Below are positions 50,945 through 64,000 of a DNA stretch of 64,000 nt, one piece after another. Numbering within the stretch: the first letter of the stretch is position 1; each line of letters opens with the position of its first letter. Made by a program: the position numbers and the translations under genes. The notes beneath the pieces were generated by a model, which did no database searches, was not told where the DNA came from, and worked only from the letters and a program-made list of their open reading frames with translations. The stretch is from Streptomyces sp. NBC_01431 (GTDB taxonomy: Bacteria > Actinomycetota > Actinomycetes > Streptomycetales > Streptomycetaceae), in NCBI RefSeq assembly GCF_036231355.1, contig NZ_CP109496.1:2666001-2730000 (forward strand). The letters are read 5' to 3'.

Positions 50945-52138
50945 GTGACCTGGTTCTCCCGCCCCCACCGCGACGACGCCCTCATAGCCTGCGCCGGACT
51001 GCTCGGCGGGCTCGTCCTGTGGGCCGTGGGACTGCACACCCAGGGCGGCCGTCCGCTGTCCGGCGCCTGGGTGCTCGTGCCGCTGCTCCTGATGGCGGGC
51101 CTCGAACTGCTGCGCCGCACCGCCCCGCAGACCGCGCTGGTCGCGGGTACCTGCGTGCTGATCGCGGACCAGTGCACGCTGGGCAGCCTGGCCACGGTCG
51201 TGATGTTCACCGACATCGTGTACGCGGCTGTCCTGTACGGCTCCCCCGCCGCCGCCCGCCGCATCCCGGTCACCACCGGGCTGATCACGGTCGGCGCGAC
51301 GATCGGGTTCTACGCCTGGTTCCACACGCCGGACGCGCTGGTCATCGGCGTGATGACCGGTGTGATCTCCTTCGCGCCCGCCACCACCGGGGCCCTGGTG
51401 CGCAATCACCGGGAGGCCGCCGAGAGTGCGTGGCTGCGTGCCGAGCAGACCGCGCTGCTCGCCGAGCTGGACCGCGGCCAGGCCGTGCTCGCCGAGCGCG
51501 CCCGGATGGCCCGCGAACTGCACGACATGGTGGCCAACCACCTCTCGGCGATCGCCATCCACTCCACGGCCGCGCTCTCCCTGGACGACCCGGCGACCAC
51601 GAAGCAGGCCCTGTCGGTCATCCGTGAGAACAGCGTGGACGGGCTCGCCGAGATGCGCCGGCTCATCGGGCTGCTGCGCGACACCAGCGGGCGCGAGGAG
51701 CCAGCCGCCGCGCCCACCCTCGCGGGCCTGGAAGCACTGCTCGCCCAGGCCCGCGCCAACGGGGCCGCCAGCGGGCTCGGCTTCACTCTCGACGACCGGC
51801 GTCCGGACGGCACCCCGCTGCCCGCGCCGGTGGAGCTGGCGGCGTACCGGATCGTGCAGGAGTCCCTCACCAACGCGCTCAAGCACGCGGCACCGGGCAC
51901 GGTCGAGGTCGCCGTCACGCGCGCCGACGAATTGCTCACCGTGTGCGTCACCAGCCCGTACGACCAGCGGCCGGGCCCGCGCGCACCGGGGTCCGGCGCC
52001 GGCCTGGTCGGGATGCGCGAGCGGGTCGAACTGCTCGACGGGACCTTCGCCGCGGGCCCCGGGACGGCGCCGGACGACACCAGGATCTGGCTGGTTCGGG
52101 CCCAACTGCCCGCCGAGGAAAGGAAGTTGCTCCCATGA
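50945..52138 (+). CDS. NarL-type sensor histidine kinase of the chitinase locus (ChiS-like)
   Basis: This 397-residue kinase has four to five N-terminal membrane helices (to about residue 155), the HisKA_3 H-box ARELHDMVANHLSAI and an HATPase domain with NALKHA and GSGAGLVGMRERV. GTG 50945 is preferred over a GTG at 50930 because GGATGGGGG precedes it. The stop overlaps the response regulator start by 4 bp. Position just upstream of a chitinase gene matches the chiS-chiR arrangement described in other Streptomyces, which controls chitinase expression. Confidence 0.85.
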   Translation: MTWFSRPHRDDALIACAGLLGGLVLWAVGLHTQGGRPLSGAWVLVPLLLMAGLELLRRTAPQTALVAGTCVLIADQCTLGSLATVVMFTDIVYAAVLYGSPAAARRIPVTTGLITVGATIGFYAWFHTPDALVIGVMTGVISFAPATTGALVRNHREAAESAWLRAEQTALLAELDRGQAVLAERARMARELHDMVANHLSAIAIHSTAALSLDDPATTKQALSVIRENSVDGLAEMRRLIGLLRDTSGREEPAAAPTLAGLEALLAQARANGAASGLGFTLDDRRPDGTPLPAPVELAAYRIVQESLTNALKHAAPGTVEVAVTRADELLTVCVTSPYDQRPGPRAPGSGAGLVGMRERVELLDGTFAAGPGTAPDDTRIWLVRAQLPAEERKLLP

Positions 52139-52779
52139 CGATCCGGGTTCTGGTCGCGGAGGACCAGTCGGCGGTACGGGCGGGCCTGGTCCTGATCCTC
52201 TCCAGTGCCCCGGACATCGAGGTGGCCGGGGAAGCGGCGGACGGCGAGCGGGCGGTGGCGCTGGCTCGCGAACTGCGGCCCGACCTGGTGGTGATGGACG
52301 TCCAGATGCCGAAGCTGGACGGGGTCTCGGCGACCGAGATCGTGGTCGGCGAGGGCCTCGCCGACGTGCTGGTCCTGACCACGTTCGACCTGGACGAGTA
52401 CGTGTTCGGGGCGCTGCGCGCGGGCGCGGCGGGGTTTCTGCTCAAGAACACGGAGGCGAGGGACCTGATCGAGGCGGTGCGCACGGTGGCGCGCGGCGAG
52501 GGCCTGATCGCCCCGGCCGTCACCCGGCGCCTGATCGCGGAGTTCGCCGCGGTGCCGCGGCGCGCCGTCCGGCAGCGCCCGGCGGCGCTCGACACCCTGA
52601 CCCGGCGCGAGGGCGAGGTGCTCTCGTCCCTGGGCCGCGGCCTGTCGAACGCGGAGATCGCGGTACGCCTCGACATGGCGGAGGCCACCGTGAAGACCCA
52701 CGTCAGCAGGCTGCTGGGAAAGCTGGAGCTGCGCAGCCGGGTCCAAGCGGCCGTACTGGCTCAGGAGTTGGGGATCTGA
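52135..52779 (+). CDS. NarL/LuxR-type response regulator of the chitinase locus (ChiR-like)
   Basis: This 214-residue protein has a receiver domain (phosphoacceptor in VMDVQMP, LTTFD, LLKN) and a C-terminal LuxR-type helix-turn-helix (LTRREGEVL to ATVKTHVSRLL). It is coupled to the kinase gene by an ATGA overlap. The chitinase promoter with its repeats begins 16 bp after the stop, which supports a role in chitinase control by context. Confidence 0.9.
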   Translation: MTIRVLVAEDQSAVRAGLVLILSSAPDIEVAGEAADGERAVALARELRPDLVVMDVQMPKLDGVSATEIVVGEGLADVLVLTTFDLDEYVFGALRAGAAGFLLKNTEARDLIEAVRTVARGEGLIAPAVTRRLIAEFAAVPRRAVRQRPAALDTLTRREGEVLSSLGRGLSNAEIAVRLDMAEATVKTHVSRLLGKLELRSRVQAAVLAQELGI

Positions 52780-52795
52780 GGAGGCTTTCCGTCGC

Positions 52796-52837
52796 AGGTC
52801 TGGACCTCTTGACGGTTGGTCCAGACCTTTCTACGCT
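52796..52837 (+). promoter_or_regulatory. Chitinase promoter with paired DasR/chi-type repeats
   Basis: A -35 element TTGACG (52809-52814) and -10 TACGCT (52832-52837) are 17 bp apart. TGGTCCAGACCT (52817-52828) lies in the spacer and a related AGGTCTGGACCT at 52796-52807 lies 21 bp upstream, two helical turns away. These fit the 12-bp direct repeats of Streptomyces chitinase promoters and the DasR site (TGGTC-N2-GACCA) by eye. Confidence 0.78.
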
Positions 52838-52945
52838 CACCGCACACTGCTGTGGTGGGCATGCCATCCCTGGCGCTCCAAGGCACGCCCACCCGGACGG
52901 AGCAGGGTTCCACCCCCACCACCGTCGCACCATTCGGGAGCAGCC

Positions 52946-54793
<1,848 letters not shown>

Positions 54794-54804
54794 CCAGGCT
54801 CCTG

Positions 54805-54829
54805 GAAGGCGGGCCCGTCCCCCGCCTTC
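54805..54829 (+). terminator. Stem-loop terminator of the chitinase gene
   Basis: GAAGGCGGG (54805-54813) and CCCGCCTTC (54821-54829) pair perfectly around a 7-nt loop, 12 bp past the stop. Confidence 0.75.
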
Positions 54830-54884
54830 TGGGGGCTCTGACCCCGAACCCCCGCTCCTCAAACGCCGGAGGAGCTGCATCTGC

Positions 54885-54940
54885 CGTCGATCGACTGCGG
54901 ACCGTGCGTGGTTGCTCGCGCGGTTCCCCGCGCCCCCAAC
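54885..54940. repeat. Dispersed intergenic repeat element (third copy)
   Basis: GCGGACCGTGC (54897-54907) and the hairpin module GCGCGGTTCCCCGCGCCCC (54918-54936) recur here in the same order as at 47248-47288. Non-coding, between the chitinase and DUF2550 genes. Confidence 0.65.
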
Positions 54941-54967
54941 TGCATCGGTGCCGTCCGGCGCCGGATG

Positions 54968-55414
54968 CTAGGCCACGTTCACCCGTTGGCCCGGCGGCGC
55001 CGCCTCCAGCCACGCCAGGAAACCCGTCAGCGCGTCCTCGCTCATCGCCAGCTCAAGCCGCGTACCCCGATGCGTACAGCCGAGGATGATCGCGTCCGAG
55101 AGAAGGGCGAGTTCCTCCTCGCCCTCGGGCAGCCGGCGCGACACGACGTCAATGGCCGAACGCTCCAGAACGCGGCGCGGTCTCAACGCGTAGGAGAAGA
55201 CGCGGAACCACTCGATCCGGTCGCCGTTGTAGCGGGCCACCCCGTACACCCAGCCCTTGCCGCTGGTGTCCGGCGTCTCCGGAAGGTTCCAGCGCAGACT
55301 GCAGTCGAACGTTCCCCCGGAGCGCTGGATCAGCCGCCGGCGCAGACCGAAGACGAAGAGTCCCACCAGTACCAGCGCGACGACCAGGCCACACACAAGC
55401 AGAGCGAGAGTCAT
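54968..55414 (-). CDS. DUF2550 domain-containing protein
   Basis: This 148-residue protein has one N-terminal transmembrane helix (about 3-24) and a cytosolic domain with the DUF2550 pattern (FDCSLRWNLPE, GWVYGVARYNGDRIEWFRVF). GAGGAGG lies upstream of ATG 55414. It follows the atp operon in the same direction beyond a terminator, as in other actinobacteria. Function is unknown. Confidence 0.87.
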   Translation of the reverse strand: MTLALLVCGLVVALVLVGLFVFGLRRRLIQRSGGTFDCSLRWNLPETPDTSGKGWVYGVARYNGDRIEWFRVFSYALRPRRVLERSAIDVVSRRLPEGEEELALLSDAIILGCTHRGTRLELAMSEDALTGFLAWLEAAPPGQRVNVA

Positions 55415-55472
55415 CTACACCGACCTCCTCGCTCAACCAGTAATCCAGCAACGGAAAAATCTGCCTGCATCG

Positions 55473-55522
55473 CCTCAGCCGCGACCGGCTCCGGTAAATT
55501 CCGGACCGTGCCGCGGCTGAGG
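55473..55522 (-). terminator. Terminator of the atp operon
   Basis: CCTCAGCCGCG (55473-55483) and CGCGGCTGAGG (55512-55522) are perfect 11-bp arms around a 28-nt loop that holds its own TCCGG/CCGGA stem. It lies 20-70 bp after the atpC stop. Confidence 0.8.
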
Positions 55523-55540
55523 GAAAACGTCGGCGGGGTG

Positions 55541-55915
55541 CTAGCGCACCGCCACCGCGCGCAGCCGTACATCGGCGCGCCGCTCGGCGGCGGCGTCCGA
55601 CTCCGACTTCGCACTCTCCAGCGCACGCTCGGCACGCTGGACGTCGATCTCGTCCGCCAGCTCGGCGATCTCCGCGAGCAGCGACAGCTTGTTGTCGGCG
55701 AAGGAGACGAATCCACCGTGCACCGCCGCGACGACGGTGCTGCCCTCGCTCGTACGGATCGTCACCGGGCCCGACTCCAGCACACCAAGGAGCGGCTGGT
55801 GACCGGGCATGACGCCGATGTCGCCGGACGTGGTGCGCGCGACGACCAGGGTGGCCTCGCCGGACCACACGCTGCGGTCCGCGGCGACGAGCTCGACGTG
55901 CAGCTCAGTAGCCAT
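55541..55915 (-). CDS. atpC: F1F0 ATP synthase epsilon subunit
   Basis: This 124-residue regulatory subunit of the rotor stalk has an N-terminal beta-sandwich ([12 protein letters not shown] to VLESGPVTI) and a C-terminal helical hairpin ([19 protein letters not shown]). AGGAGCC lies upstream of ATG 55915. It is the last gene of the operon, set apart from atpD by 163 bp containing three hairpins. Confidence 0.95.
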   Translation of the reverse strand: MATELHVELVAADRSVWSGEATLVVARTTSGDIGVMPGHQPLLGVLESGPVTIRTSEGSTVVAAVHGGFVSFADNKLSLLAEIAELADEIDVQRAERALESAKSESDAAAERRADVRLRAVAVR

Positions 55916-55934
55916 GGTTGGCTCCTCGGGTCAC

Positions 55935-56072
55935 CACCCGGCGGTTCGGCCGGGTGTTGGGACAATTCTAGTCAGTTCTCAGTGGGCGATACGGAGAGGG
56001 GCAGGACGCACCCGCCCCTCTCCGCCAAACACACAGGCCTCGCGACTCCCGGGAGCTGGGCCCCAGGAGTCG
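55935..56072 (-). other. Three hairpins between atpD and atpC
   Basis: Within the 163-bp gap are stems at 56043-56049/56066-56072 (7 bp), 55992-56002/56014-56024 (11 bp, CGGAGAGGGGC with its complement) and 55935-55942/55949-55956 (8 bp). The middle stem is terminator-strength. Transcription of atpC from the main promoter must pass all three. Confidence 0.6.
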
Positions 56073-56078
56073 GACGAG

Positions 56079-58438
<2,360 letters not shown>

Positions 58439-58461
58439 GAGTCAGGTCCCTTCCGTCGTCG

Positions 58462-60054
58462 TCACTTGCTGGTGCTGACCGGGGCGTCGTCGCCGAGAAG
58501 CTTGCCGTCCGAGGTCTCGAACTGCCGCTTGAAGCCGGCGATGGCGTCGGCCACGGACTGAAGGGTGTCGTCCGACATCTTCGCGCCCTCGGCGATCGAG
58601 GTGAGGAGCTCCTTGCGCTCGCGGCGCAGGTACTCCAGCAGCTCGGCCTCGAAGCGGCGGATGTCCTCGACCGGGACGTCGTCCATCTTGCCGGTGGTGC
58701 CGGCCCAGATGGAGACGACCTGCTCCTCGACCGGGAAGGGCGAGTACTGCGGCTGCTTCAGCAGCTCGACCATGCGCTTGCCGCGCTCAAGGGAGGCCTT
58801 GGAAGCGGCGTCCAGGTCGGAACCGAAGGCGGCGAACGCCTCCAGCTCGCGGTACTGGGCGAGGTCGACACGCAGTCGGCCGGAGACCTGGCGCATCGCC
58901 TTGTGCTGCGCGGAACCACCGACTCGGGAGACGGAGATACCGACGTTCAGCGCGGGGCGCTGACCGGCGTTGAACAGGTCCGACTCCAGGAAGCACTGGC
59001 CGTCGGTGATGGAGATGACGTTGGTCGGGATGAACGCCGACACGTCGTTCGCCTTGGTCTCGACGATCGGCAGACCGGTCATCGAGCCGGCGCCCATCTC
59101 GTCCGACAGCTTCGCGCAGCGCTCGAGCAGACGCGAGTGCAGGTAGAAGACGTCGCCCGGGTAGGCCTCGCGGCCCGGCGGACGGCGCAGCAGCAGCGAC
59201 ACGGCGCGGTAGGCGTCGGCCTGCTTCGACAGGTCGTCGAAGATGATGAGGACGTGCTTGCCGTCGTACATCCAGTGCTGGCCGATGGCCGAACCGGTGT
59301 ACGGGGCAAGGTACTTGAAGCCGGCCGGGTCGGACGCGGGAGCGGCGACGATCGTCGTGTACTCCAGCGCGCCGGCCTCTTCCAGGGCGCCACGCACGGA
59401 GGCGATGGTCGAGCCCTTCTGGCCGATGGCGACGTAGATGCAGCGGACCTGCTTCTTCGGGTCGCCCGAGCGCCAGTTGTCGCGCTGGTTGATGATCGTG
59501 TCGACGGCCAGAGCGGTCTTGCCGGTCTGGCGGTCGCCGATGATCAGCTGACGCTGGCCACGGCCGATCGGCACCATCGCGTCGACGGCCTTGTAACCGG
59601 TGGCCATCGGCTCGTGCACCGACTTACGGACCATTACGCCGGGAGCCTGCAGCTCCAGGGCGCGGCGGCCGTCGGTCTCGATCTCGCCGAGGCCGTCGAT
59701 CGGGTTGCCGAGCGGGTCGACGACGCGGCCGAGGTAACCCTCGCCGACGCCGACCGAGAGCACCTCACCGGTGCGCTGCACCGGCTGGCCCTCTTCGATG
59801 CCGCTGAACTCGCCGAGGACGATCGCACCGATCTCGCGCTCCTCGAGGTTGAGGGCAAGACCGAGCGTTCCGTCTTCGAAACGCAGCAGCTCGTTCGCCA
59901 TGGCCGAGGGAAGACCCTCGACCTTCGCGATGCCGTCACCGGCAACGCTGACCGTACCGACCTCCTCGCGCGAGGCCGCGTCCGGCTGGTACGACTGGAC
60001 AAAGGTCTCCAGCGCGTCCCGGATCTCCTCCGGCCGGATCGTGAGCTCCGCCAT
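58462..60054 (-). CDS. atpA: F1F0 ATP synthase alpha subunit
   Basis: This 530-residue non-catalytic nucleotide-binding subunit has the P-loop GDRQTGKTA, the family signature near the C-terminal third ([17 protein letters not shown]) and a normal length. It is preceded by atpH with 139 bp between, and followed by atpG. Confidence 0.97.
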   Translation of the reverse strand: MAELTIRPEEIRDALETFVQSYQPDAASREEVGTVSVAGDGIAKVEGLPSAMANELLRFEDGTLGLALNLEEREIGAIVLGEFSGIEEGQPVQRTGEVLSVGVGEGYLGRVVDPLGNPIDGLGEIETDGRRALELQAPGVMVRKSVHEPMATGYKAVDAMVPIGRGQRQLIIGDRQTGKTALAVDTIINQRDNWRSGDPKKQVRCIYVAIGQKGSTIASVRGALEEAGALEYTTIVAAPASDPAGFKYLAPYTGSAIGQHWMYDGKHVLIIFDDLSKQADAYRAVSLLLRRPPGREAYPGDVFYLHSRLLERCAKLSDEMGAGSMTGLPIVETKANDVSAFIPTNVISITDGQCFLESDLFNAGQRPALNVGISVSRVGGSAQHKAMRQVSGRLRVDLAQYRELEAFAAFGSDLDAASKASLERGKRMVELLKQPQYSPFPVEEQVVSIWAGTTGKMDDVPVEDIRRFEAELLEYLRRERKELLTSIAEGAKMSDDTLQSVADAIAGFKRQFETSDGKLLGDDAPVSTSK

Positions 60055-60193
60055 CTGGGTTCCCTGCTCTCCTTGTTGGGCCCGAAGTTTCTAAGGGGGT
60101 CTGGGGGCCGACCCCCAGGAATCTTCTGCAATTTCTGCACGGCCCAACCGGGCCGCTGGTGTTGCTAATTCAGTTGCTGTGCCGACCGTGAGG

Positions 60194-61009
60194 TCAGCGC
60201 GCCAGCCGCCGGTTCGCCTCTTCGAGGCGCTCCGCGATGGTGCCTTCGATGACCTCGTCGCCGACTCGCACCGAGATCCCGCCGAGGACCTCGGGGTCCA
60301 CGTCGAGGTTCAGGTGCATCTGGCGGCCGTAGATCTTCGCCAGAGCCGCGCCGAGGCGCTGCTTCTGGACGTCGGTCAGCGGTACCGCCGAGGTGACGAC
60401 GGCGACCATCCGGTCCCGGCGTGCCGCGGCGAGCTTGGACAGGGACTCAAGGCCCGCTTCCAGGCTACGTCCACGCGGCCGGGTCACCAGACGACCGACG
60501 AGCCGCTCGGTGACCGGGTTCGCCTTGCCGCCAAGCAGGCCGCGCACCAGCTCGCCCTTGGCCGAGACCGTGGCGGTCCGGCTGGTGAGCGCGGCGCGCA
60601 GCTCGGTGCTGGAGACGACGATGCGGCCGAACCGGAAGAGTTCGTCCTCGACGTCGTCCAGCGCGCCCGACTGCTGCGCGGCGGTGAGGTCGGCGGTGCT
60701 CGCCAGCTCCTCCAGCGAGTCCACCAGGTCACGGGACTGCGACCAGCGGGAGCGGACCATGCCGCCCACCAGGTCGACGGTCTCGCCGCCCACCTGGCCG
60801 CCGAGCAGGCGCCCGGCCAGCTCGGCCCTGGCCTCGCCGGCCTGCGCCGGGTCGGTCAGGACCCGACGCAGCGAGACCTCTCGGTCGAGCAGCGCGGTGA
60901 CCGCGGCCAGCTCGTCGCCGAGCTTCGCCGCGTCGACGGACGTGTTGTCCATCAGTGCGTCGAGACGCTCGCGTGCGGTGGCCAGTGCCTCGCGGCTCGC
61001 GCCGTTCAT
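60194..61009 (-). CDS. atpH: F1F0 ATP synthase delta subunit (long actinobacterial form)
   Basis: This 271-residue stator subunit is about 90 residues longer than the E. coli protein because of an N-terminal extension, as is usual in actinobacteria. The C-terminal OSCP-like part shows VTSAVPLTDVQKQRLG and DPEVLGGISVRVGDEVIEGT. It links F1 to the b-subunit stalk. The start overlaps the atpF stop by 4 bp. Confidence 0.95.
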   Translation of the reverse strand: MNGASREALATARERLDALMDNTSVDAAKLGDELAAVTALLDREVSLRRVLTDPAQAGEARAELAGRLLGGQVGGETVDLVGGMVRSRWSQSRDLVDSLEELASTADLTAAQQSGALDDVEDELFRFGRIVVSSTELRAALTSRTATVSAKGELVRGLLGGKANPVTERLVGRLVTRPRGRSLEAGLESLSKLAAARRDRMVAVVTSAVPLTDVQKQRLGAALAKIYGRQMHLNLDVDPEVLGGISVRVGDEVIEGTIAERLEEANRRLAR

Positions 61010-61554
61010 CGGACAGCCTCGGCCTTCTCCTCGAGCTCGCCGAGGAAACGGTCGATGGTGCGGCTCTGGCGGGCGTGGTCCTCCAGGGACTCGCCGACCA
61101 GCTTGCCGGCCAGGTCGGTCGCCAGCTTGCCCACGTCCTGACGGAGCGAGTGCGCGGCGGCCTTGCGGTCGGCCTCGATCTGGGCGTGGCCGGCAGCGAT
61201 GATCTCCTCACGCTGCCGCTGGCCTTCCGCCCTCATCTCCTGGATGAGCGCGGTGCCCTGCTCGGTCGCCTCCTGGCGCAGGCGGGCAGCCTCGTGGCGA
61301 GCCTCGGCGAGCTGCGCCTTGTACTGCTCAAGGACGCTCTGGGCCTCGGTCTGAGCGGCCTCGGCCTTCTCCATCCCGCCTTCGATGGCCTCGCGACGCT
61401 CGTCCAGAACCTTGTTGATGTTCGGGAGGAGCTTCTTGGCGAGGAAGCCGAAGACGATGACGAAGGCGATGAGGCCGATGACGAGCTCAGGCCACGGCGG
61501 AATGAGGGGGTTTTCCTTGCCCTCGGCCGCCAGCTGAACCATGGTGAGGTTCAC
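61006..61554 (-). CDS. atpF: F1F0 ATP synthase b subunit
   Basis: This 182-residue stator subunit has one membrane helix (about 22-44, LVIGLIAFVIVFGFLAKKLL) and a long Glu/Ala/Arg-rich coiled-coil arm reaching up to F1. Normal length. It lies between atpE and atpH and overlaps atpH by 4 bp. Confidence 0.96.
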   Translation of the reverse strand: MNLTMVQLAAEGKENPLIPPWPELVIGLIAFVIVFGFLAKKLLPNINKVLDERREAIEGGMEKAEAAQTEAQSVLEQYKAQLAEARHEAARLRQEATEQGTALIQEMRAEGQRQREEIIAAGHAQIEADRKAAAHSLRQDVGKLATDLAGKLVGESLEDHARQSRTIDRFLGELEEKAEAVR

Positions 61555-61593
61555 ATCAGTGCCTTTCGTCGGTCGGTCTGGTCGTGGTTCGTC

Positions 61594-62728
<1,135 letters not shown>

Positions 62729-62953
62729 CGCGGGCTCCTTCAGCGTGGCGCATAGGTACGGCAACCTCGATGTGTCGGCGCGGCGCGCAGCCGCGGTTCG
62801 GCACTGGACTGGTGTTACGGATGATGGGGCGGCGGTCGGGCATCATGCCTCGCGATTGAGCAGGCGTCAGCTCAGATGCCCGCGCCCGCAGTGCCGCAGT
62901 TGGCACCGGACGATAGCAGGGTCCTGAACTCGCATTTATTCCGGCCCTACCTT

Positions 62954-63391
62954 TCACGACGACGGCCCCGTCTTTTCGGGCTTGTTGCCCTCGGAGGAGT
63001 CCGGTTCGACGTAAAGGATCTTCGCTTTCATGTGCGCACGCGCCTGCGAGCCGATCCAGACCAGGGTCAGCGCGACGAGCGTGGCGGCGAAGCACTTCGG
63101 GTTGAACAGTGTCGTGTTCTTGAAGACCGCGACGAAGATGAAGAGCAGGAGCAACTGCGCGGTGTACAGCATCAGTCCCATGGCCTGGAACAGATGCGGA
63201 AGCGATTTGGCAGTGCGCTCCAGGACGACGAGTCCGATGCCCATGAAGAGGATCACGACCAGCGTCGCGACGATGGCACCCACCGCTCCCTTGCCGCCCG
63301 CGACCACACCGCTGATCACGGCGGCAACAGCGCCCGCGGCAGCGGTGGGTAGGGCGGTCTGGAGAAGAGTGCGTGCGTCGTTGGACGGCAT
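62954..63391 (-). CDS. atpI: ATP synthase protein I
   Basis: This 145-residue membrane protein has four helices (about 15-35, 38-60, 75-95, 100-120) and a charged C-terminal tail. AtpI aids c-ring assembly or ion supply in other bacteria and leads the atp operon. ATG 63391 has GGAG 8 nt upstream; an in-frame start further up (63490) has none. A 225-bp gap without an obvious gene separates it from atpB. Confidence 0.87.
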   Translation of the reverse strand: MPSNDARTLLQTALPTAAAGAVAAVISGVVAGGKGAVGAIVATLVVILFMGIGLVVLERTAKSLPHLFQAMGLMLYTAQLLLLFIFVAVFKNTTLFNPKCFAATLVALTLVWIGSQARAHMKAKILYVEPDSSEGNKPEKTGPSS

Positions 63392-63655
63392 GGCGGCAGC
63401 TCCGCTTGCTGGTGGGGGCAAAGTGGTGTCGTCATGGACGAGCGTAAGTCCCGGGCCGAGTTGATCCCTCAGGCCAACGGACCGTCGCACTACGGTCCTT
63501 CGGCTCTGGCGCCGGGTCTCGTGAACCGTATCACAAACTATTTGATGAGGTCTTTACCATGGAAGTGTGATGGGCAGCACACTTGAGAGTGAAGCTGCGC
63601 GTTTGTGCGCAACGGGCGGCGAGATGTCTGGTATTGGCGTCGACGAGGCAAATCG

Positions 63656-64000
63656 TCAGCGCGCTGCCCCGGTCTTCCGTCGGTCGGGAAAACGCGAACG
63701 AGGGCCGATCGCGGTCGCTCCGTTGACGCCGGAGACTCCGGCCACGACGGGAGCGCGCTCTCCGCGCACCTCGTCCTCCTCGGCCGGAGCCAGCGAGTGC
63801 ACCGTCTCCGGCTCGATCCGCGAGCGCCGGTAACGCGGCGGCACGAACCGCTCGGCCCACTGCGGGGCACGCGGCGTGAAGCGCGGCAGCAGCAGGAGGA
63901 CGAGCCCGACCGCGCTCAGCGCGACGATCATCAGCACGATCCACATCGACGCCGAGTGCACCGAGTAGGCGACCGCGCCGAAGGCGATCAGCGCCGACCA
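63656..64000 (-). CDS. 3' end of a MraY/WecA-type sugar-phosphate transferase gene (partial)
   Basis: The minus-strand frame is open from the window edge to the TGA at 63656-63658. The visible 114 residues end a polytopic membrane protein: a hydrophobic helix (LIAFGAVAYS), a second one (MWIVLMIVALSAVGLVLLLLP) and a cytosolic basic/Glu-rich tail. By position just upstream of atpI, it matches the undecaprenyl-phosphate GlcNAc-1-phosphate transferase (WecA/TagO-like, SCO5365 as I recall). The catalytic part lies outside the window, so identity rests on context. Confidence 0.6.
   Translation of the reverse strand, partial: WSALIAFGAVAYSVHSASMWIVLMIVALSAVGLVLLLLPRFTPRAPQWAERFVPPRYRRSRIEPETVHSLAPAEEDEVRGERAPVVAGVSGVNGATAIGPRSRFPDRRKTGAAR

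Noticed and set aside
63567-63833. Plus-strand open frame near the right edge
   Set aside because: It is antisense to the C-terminal end of the MraY/WecA-like gene and has no start signal.

Overview
The window is high-GC actinobacterial chromosome, almost certainly Streptomyces. Codon use is strongly GC3-biased, GTG starts are common, many genes have a -10-like hexamer only 6-8 nt before the start codon, and the gene set is typical of the genus (scy, filP, nucS, chiC with its two-component system, a MarR gene of the AbsC type, the SCO5389 family, the atp operon). From memory, the gene order largely follows the S. coelicolor SCO5365-SCO5420 core segment. This was not checked against a database. 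No rRNA, tRNA, CRISPR array, insertion sequence or phage is visible.

Left part (1-12.8 kb), more accessory. It starts with the 3' end of a probable polymorphic toxin and a small probable immunity gene. Next come a secreted D-alanyl-D-alanine carboxypeptidase, a three-gene surface cassette (DUF6230, DUF6114, and a Ser/Pro/Ala-rich secreted protein), a thioredoxin-TPR protein, a TetR regulator, a LegB-like epimerase paired with a MurG-like glycosyltransferase, an OmpR-type two-component system and a serine hydrolase. The 642-bp gap at 5024-5665 carries two related palindromes and a terminator-like stem.

Middle part (12.8-39.9 kb). Adenosylcobalamin-linked acyl-CoA metabolism is spread through the region: isobutyryl-CoA mutase large subunit (Phe80/Gln198 signature), MeaB, a thiolase and methylmalonyl-CoA epimerase, with the cobalamin adenosyltransferase further on at 46.6 kb. 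Between them lie a MarR gene, two DUF3817 genes, the cslA-glxA tip-polysaccharide genes with a convergent GH6 lipoprotein, a three-gene AIM24 operon, a MarR (AbsC-like) gene beside an MFS remnant, the polar-growth coiled-coil genes scy and filP, two tandem ABC exporter units, a zinc-motif protein, an LLM oxidoreductase, an SCO5389-family gene and nucS.

Right part (39.9-64 kb). A membrane-anchored NTPase with a Ser/Pro tail sits beside a STAS protein. These are followed by a hydroxyacyl-CoA dehydrogenase, a TetR regulator divergent from an ABC drug-type exporter with a 31-bp palindrome between them, the cobalamin adenosyltransferase, two small exported proteins behind an OmpR-type two-component system, and a NarL-type two-component system upstream of a CBM2-FnIII-GH18 chitinase. 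The chitinase promoter shows paired DasR-like repeats. The window closes with a DUF2550 gene, the full atpIBEFHAGDC operon (minus strand) and the 3' end of an MraY/WecA-type transferase gene.

I found no single strikingly new system. The best leads are the toxin/immunity pair at the edge, the DUF6230 cassette and its palindromes, the position of the csl genes, the LegB/MurG-like pair next to a two-component system, the recurring leaderless-promoter signature, and hairpins separating atpC from atpD.
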